Part shown: positions 60,338 through 64,000 of the stretch, piece after piece
Layout: each line of letters starts with the position of its first letter
Position numbering within the stretch: position 1 is the first letter of the stretch
NCBI RefSeq assembly: GCF_028475105.1
Contig: NZ_CP116936.1
Coordinates: forward strand, 6,819,501 to 6,883,500
Direction of reading: 5' to 3'
DNA from: Micromonospora sp. LH3U1
Lineage (GTDB): Bacteria; Actinomycetota; Actinomycetes; Mycobacteriales; Micromonosporaceae
DNA: 64,000 bases
Program-made: the position numbers and the translations under genes
Notes under the pieces: model-generated
Databases searched by the model: none
What the model saw: only the letters and a program-made list of their open reading frames with translations
What the model was told of the DNA's origin: nothing

Positions 60338-61534
60338 GTGGAGCGTAGCTTCGGCATGCCCGGACACGTGCTGTTCCTCAACTGGCGAGACACCCGTAAC
60401 CCCGAGGGTGGCGGTTCCGAGGTGTACGTGGAACGGATCGCCGCCGAGCTGGTGGCGCGCGGTTTCCGCGCCACCCTCTTCTGCGCCGCCCACAGCCAGG
60501 CTCCCGCCGACGAGGTCAACGAGGCGGGCGTACGGCTGGTCCGGCGCGGCGGCCGACACACCGTCTACCTCTGGGCGGCGCTCTGCTACGTGGCCGGCGC
60601 GCTGGGCGTTGGCCCGCTGTCGACCCGCCGGGGCGGCCGGCCCGACATCCTGGTCGACGTCTGCAACGGGCTGCCGTTCCTCGCCCCGCTGTGGGCGCGG
60701 CGCCCGGTGGTCAAGCTGATCCACCACGTGCATCGCGAGCAGTGGCCGGTGGTCCTGCCACAGTGGGCCGCCCGGTTCGGCTGGTGGGTCGAGTCGTCGC
60801 TGGCCGTACGCGTCTACCAGCGATGCCGGTACGTCACCGTCTCCGAGGCCACCCGCCGAGAGCTGGCCGTGCTCGGCGTACCGCCGGAGCAGGTCGCCGT
60901 GGTGCACAACGGCACCCCGGAACTGCCCCGCACCGACGCCGAACGGTCGACGTTCCCCCTGCTCGTGACGTTGAACCGGCTGGTGCCCCACAAGCGGGTG
61001 GAGGTGGCGCTGCGGGCGGTCGCAGCCCTCGCCGACGAGCTGCCTCAACTGCGGCTGGTCGTCGCCGGCCAGGGCTGGTGGGAGTCGCACCTGCGCGAGC
61101 TCGCTGCGGAGCTGAACATCTCCGAGCGGGTGGATTTCCGGGGCTTCGTGACGGAGGAGGAGAAGGCCGCCCTGCTCGCCTCGGCCTGGGTCGCCCTCAC
61201 CCCGTCACTGAAGGAAGGTTGGGGTCTGACGATTGTGGAGGCAGGTTCGGCGGGCACGCCAACGGTGGCGTTCCGTCAGGCAGGCGGTGTTGCCGAAGCG
61301 GTCGTCGACGGGCGCACCGGCCTACTGGCCGACGACATCGACGATTACCTGGCGAAGGTGCGCACGCTTCTGCACGACGATGAGCTGCGGCGCGAGATGG
61401 GCGCGCAGGCCCGGGAGCATGCGGCGAGCTTCACCTGGAAGGTTGCGGGTGGGCGCTTCGCGGCCCTGCTGGAGGGTGCGGAGTCGCCCCGCCCAGTGCA
61501 GCAGCGGGGCGAACCGTCCTACCTGACGCCGTAA
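60338..61534 (+). CDS. GT4-type glycosyltransferase
   Basis: About 398 residues, GT-B fold: N-terminal GGGSEVYVERIAAEL acceptor loop, VSEATRRELAVLGVP hinge and C-terminal SLKEGWGLTIVEAGSAGTP with the E-x7-E nucleotide-sugar motif. Probably adds a sugar to a lipid or polysaccharide. GTG 60338 is 4 nt after a TAGGGT box (60328-60333), so possibly leaderless; ATG 60356 is the alternative. Its last 16 bp overlap the convergent small gene. Confidence 0.9.
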   Translation: MERSFGMPGHVLFLNWRDTRNPEGGGSEVYVERIAAELVARGFRATLFCAAHSQAPADEVNEAGVRLVRRGGRHTVYLWAALCYVAGALGVGPLSTRRGGRPDILVDVCNGLPFLAPLWARRPVVKLIHHVHREQWPVVLPQWAARFGWWVESSLAVRVYQRCRYVTVSEATRRELAVLGVPPEQVAVVHNGTPELPRTDAERSTFPLLVTLNRLVPHKRVEVALRAVAALADELPQLRLVVAGQGWWESHLRELAAELNISERVDFRGFVTEEEKAALLASAWVALTPSLKEGWGLTIVEAGSAGTPTVAFRQAGGVAEAVVDGRTGLLADDIDDYLAKVRTLLHDDELRREMGAQAREHAASFTWKVAGGRFAALLEGAESPRPVQQRGEPSYLTP

Positions 61535-61713
61535 ACCTCGGGGGCGTACGGGTCTTTCTTTCCGGCCCGCTTGGCCGCTTCCGAAACGATCTTGGCCTCA
61601 CTGGCCGCCTCTTCGTCGGTGGCGGTTGCGGCGGCCGACAGCCCGCCGAGGGCCAGGATCCCCAGCAACGCCGCCACCAGGCCGGACACGACCAGGGTCA
61701 GAGCTCTACGCAT
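61519..61713 (-). CDS. Small DUF2613-like membrane protein
   Basis: 64 residues; one membrane helix (MRRALTLVVSGLVAALLG...), a short charged region and a C-terminal VYGVR, in the style of DUF2613. ATG at 61713 with GGAGG 7 nt upstream. Function unknown. Confidence 0.75.
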   Translation of the reverse strand: MRRALTLVVSGLVAALLGILALGGLSAAATATDEEAASEAKIVSEAAKRAGKKDPYAPEVYGVR

Positions 61714-61748
61714 GCCAATCCTCCAATGGCGAGACGTGCGAGCGGACG

Positions 61749-63458
61749 TTACCACGCGGTAGGGCGCCGGTGTAGTGCCGAAACGGCGGCAGCGAGGACC
61801 ACCAGAAGGGCAGCACCAAGCGCCATCACGGCGGCCCACGAGCGGTGTCCCGGCGGGGCCGGTGGGGGCAGCACAGCCTGATTACGGTAGAGCGTGAGGA
61901 ACGGCCCCTCGTGGACGACCTGGAGGTCGCGGAGGATGGCCGGATCCACCTCGCTGGGCAGTTGGTGCTGCACCACCACCCAGCGCACGCCGGTGGCCGA
62001 GACAGGGCGCCCCTCGGCCAACACCCGGCGCACCTCGCGGAGCCGTGGATTCTCCCCGGCCACCGCGACGTCGCCAACCAGGAGCGTGTCGTCGGTCAGC
62101 ACCGTCCCCGGCAGGTAGCGGGGCGCCGGGTCCAGGACGACCCGTCCGGGGTTCCACGAATAGGCCCGGTAGGCGGACAGGGGCAGCGCAAGGATCTCCC
62201 CCGGCTCACCGGCCACCCACTCGGCCACCGCCTGCCAGTCCGCCGGATAGCTCACCGGACGCAGACGGCCGGCACCGCCGAAGGCGAGGTCCGGCATGAC
62301 GGCCACCGGCAGGAGCAGCAGGCCGACCAGAACCACCCCCGCCACCTCCCGGTCAACCCGGGCCACCAGTCGCTCGGCACCCAGCGCCGCGCACACCACC
62401 AGTAACAGCGCGTACGGGGCCAGGAACTTCTGACCATCTCGGAGCAGCCCCGCACCCGGCAGGTGCACCACCGCCCACCGCAACGCGGCGTCCCCGCCCG
62501 GGAGCACCCCGAAGGCAGCGAGGAGACAGCCGATCCCGGCGAGCGCTCCCAGCCGCACCGCCGCGCCCGGGGGCAGCCGACGCCGCAGCAGACCCACGCC
62601 GACACCGGCCAGGATCAGCAGCACCAGGGTCGCCAGCGGCACCAGCGGTGCGGCGCGGCTCGCGGGCGTGGCCTGCGCGCTCCAGATGCCGCCGGTGCCC
62701 GCGAGCGCCACCAGCGGGCCGGCCCAGTTCTCCGAACGCGCCACGAACGCCGCCACCCCCGCCGGGTCGGAGGAACCGCCGGCACCGGTGACCAGGGCCG
62801 CAATCACCCAGGGGGCGTTCAGCATCCCGACACCGGCCAACGCCAGCGCCGACCGACGCGGATGCGCCCGGTCCGACACCAGCAGCAGCACGGTCCCGAA
62901 AGCGATCAACCCGCCGGTCGGTGTGATCGCGGCGGGAGCGGCGGCGAGCACCACCCGGGCGAGCGCGCCGTCCCGCCCCGCCCGCAGATCCAGCGCCGCC
63001 CGCACCAACCAGGGCAGCGCGGCGTACGCGAGCAACAGCCCCCACTGCCCGATCAGCAGGCGCTCGGCGAGGTAGGGCGTCCACGCGTACGCCACCGCGG
63101 CGAGCAGCCGGACCGCGCGCCGGTCGGTCGGCACGAGCCTGCCGGCGCCGACGGCCGCCAGGAGAACCGCCCCGCCGAGCACCAGCCGCTGCACCAACCA
63201 ACCCGGCACCAACTGGGTGACCAGAGAAACCAGTGCGTCCATCGGCACCGCCCGGGGCAGACTCTGCGCCGGGGCGACGAGATCCCACGTCAGCGGCTGC
63301 CGGGGTACGAACACCATGTCGTACAGCAGCACGTAGCCGGGCGCCGCCAGCGGGGCCAACACCAGCACCGTGACAACCGCCGCAACGGCGTACAGGGGCA
63401 GCGTGTCCCGCCCTCGCCGGGCCGGTGGGGGCTCGACGCCGGCGGTCCGCTCAACCAT
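61749..63458 (-). CDS. Multi-pass membrane protein, possible GT-C-like
   Basis: 569 residues with about 12 hydrophobic segments and an extracytoplasmic region near the C-terminus (PADWQAVAEW...). The overall plan resembles GT-C-fold envelope glycosyltransferases, but no acidic catalytic motif was certain. The ATG (63458) directly follows the TGA of the preceding gene (63459), so the two are coupled. Function unknown. Confidence 0.75.
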   Translation of the reverse strand: MVERTAGVEPPPARRGRDTLPLYAVAAVVTVLVLAPLAAPGYVLLYDMVFVPRQPLTWDLVAPAQSLPRAVPMDALVSLVTQLVPGWLVQRLVLGGAVLLAAVGAGRLVPTDRRAVRLLAAVAYAWTPYLAERLLIGQWGLLLAYAALPWLVRAALDLRAGRDGALARVVLAAAPAAITPTGGLIAFGTVLLLVSDRAHPRRSALALAGVGMLNAPWVIAALVTGAGGSSDPAGVAAFVARSENWAGPLVALAGTGGIWSAQATPASRAAPLVPLATLVLLILAGVGVGLLRRRLPPGAAVRLGALAGIGCLLAAFGVLPGGDAALRWAVVHLPGAGLLRDGQKFLAPYALLLVVCAALGAERLVARVDREVAGVVLVGLLLLPVAVMPDLAFGGAGRLRPVSYPADWQAVAEWVAGEPGEILALPLSAYRAYSWNPGRVVLDPAPRYLPGTVLTDDTLLVGDVAVAGENPRLREVRRVLAEGRPVSATGVRWVVVQHQLPSEVDPAILRDLQVVHEGPFLTLYRNQAVLPPPAPPGHRSWAAVMALGAALLVVLAAAVSALHRRPTAW

Positions 63459-64000
63459 TCACGGTGCCGGCACCGCCTTGCCGACGGTGATCAGTTGGGT
63501 GCACACCCTGACCCCCGAAGTGCTCACGGTGACCTCGACGGCGTCCCCGGCACCCTCCAGCAGGAAGAACACGTCGTTCAGCCCGCGTTTCAGAGTGATT
63601 ACCCGGACGGCGTCCCCGAGACGGACGAGTGCCGTCGAGTCGCCCGAACTGACGTAGCCGAAATGGACCGCGTACGGCCACTCCTCCAGGTACCCGTCCA
63701 ACGGGATCCGCGCGGGCCGACCGCCCTCCGCCAGGTGCCCGCAGTCGGGCACCGTGCCGGGCACGATCTTCCGCCCCTGAACCACGACCGGACGGATCCG
63801 GCCGAAGTCGTCGAACATGAACGGGCGCTCGGCCTCCGCCACGAAGGTGGGCCGACGCTCGGCGGGGCGGAAGAAGTGCGACTGGAGATTGTCCGGCCAG
63901 AAGTAGCCGGCGACGACGCGGTCCGGGACGGTGGCGTCCAGGAAGACGGTGCCCGGCGCAGCGGCGGCAAGCTCGATCTGCGTCGTCGCGAGGTAGTCCC
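63459..64000 (-). CDS. Membrane-associated protein, C-terminal part (truncated by window edge)
   Basis: The frame is open to the window end; about 180 C-terminal residues are visible, beta-rich, including RPFMFDDFGRIRPV and DVFFLLEGAGDAVEV. The start lies beyond base 64000. Coupled to the downstream multi-pass protein, so probably the same envelope pathway. Family not identified. Confidence 0.7.
   Translation of the reverse strand, partial: DYLATTQIELAAAAPGTVFLDATVPDRVVAGYFWPDNLQSHFFRPAERRPTFVAEAERPFMFDDFGRIRPVVVQGRKIVPGTVPDCGHLAEGGRPARIPLDGYLEEWPYAVHFGYVSSGDSTALVRLGDAVRVITLKRGLNDVFFLLEGAGDAVEVTVSTSGVRVCTQLITVGKAVPAP

Overview
This is a high-GC chromosomal segment from an actinomycete, most likely a member of the Micromonosporaceae (Micromonospora-like). 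That is an inference from gene content and style: GTG starts, short leaderless-looking promoters with TAGGGT-type -10 boxes, DUF5753/DUF397 genes, paired DUF6230/DUF6114 genes, a TadA-associated protein, an ask-asd operon and an actinobacterial small SRP RNA next to dnaX. No integrase, transposase, phage gene or CRISPR array was seen.

Layout. 0-10 kb: an MFS exporter cut by the window edge, a secreted 5'-nucleotidase, a GGCT-like/metallophosphoesterase pair, a GAF-GGDEF diguanylate cyclase, the convergent ask-asd operon, a lipoprotein and a nitroreductase-like protein. 10-17.7 kb: an ArsR-type regulator divergent from an MFS gene, then leuA with a Leu-codon leader peptide and attenuator-like hairpin, a DHA2 drug exporter, and a lipoprotein HNH nuclease. 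17.8-24.9 kb: a dipeptide ABC transporter operon (dppA-B-C-D-F), recR and ybaB. 25-30.7 kb: two membrane proteins, dnaX (frameshifted in this sequence), SRP RNA and tRNA-Ser(GGA). 30.8-33.6 kb: a tight five-gene type VII secretion cassette (YbaB-like, EspC-like, WXG carrier, nuclease-type toxin, pentapeptide-repeat candidate immunity protein). 33.7-39.8 kb: a rearranged accessory patch with a truncated DUF5753 regulator, DUF397 copies, a 168-bp near-identical duplication, an FG-GAP protein and decayed flanks. 39.8-45.2 kb: a carboxylesterase divergent from a GntR-TetR regulator, and a TetR regulator divergent from an F420-type oxidoreductase and an SDR. 45.3-51.4 kb: tRNA-Ser(CGA), deoD, an AbiEi/DUF559 protein, tadA and its partner, an M23 lipoprotein and a PHP hydrolase. 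51.4-64 kb: an EamA transporter, a DUF885 peptidase, DUF6114/DUF6230, a methyltransferase, DUF3068, an acyltransferase, a GT4 glycosyltransferase and envelope-type membrane proteins running off the right edge.

Two themes stand out. First, convergent gene ends repeatedly carry long inverted repeats of a few sequence families (GATCTAGGGCATA or GCAAGATCG arms), usually next to G-run tracts. Second, one composite motif (a LexA-like 16-mer abutting a DnaA-box-like palindrome) occurs three times. The most biologically interesting locus is the type VII toxin/immunity cassette at 30.8-33.6 kb, where carrier and toxin are separate genes and the candidate immunity gene overlaps the toxin stop.
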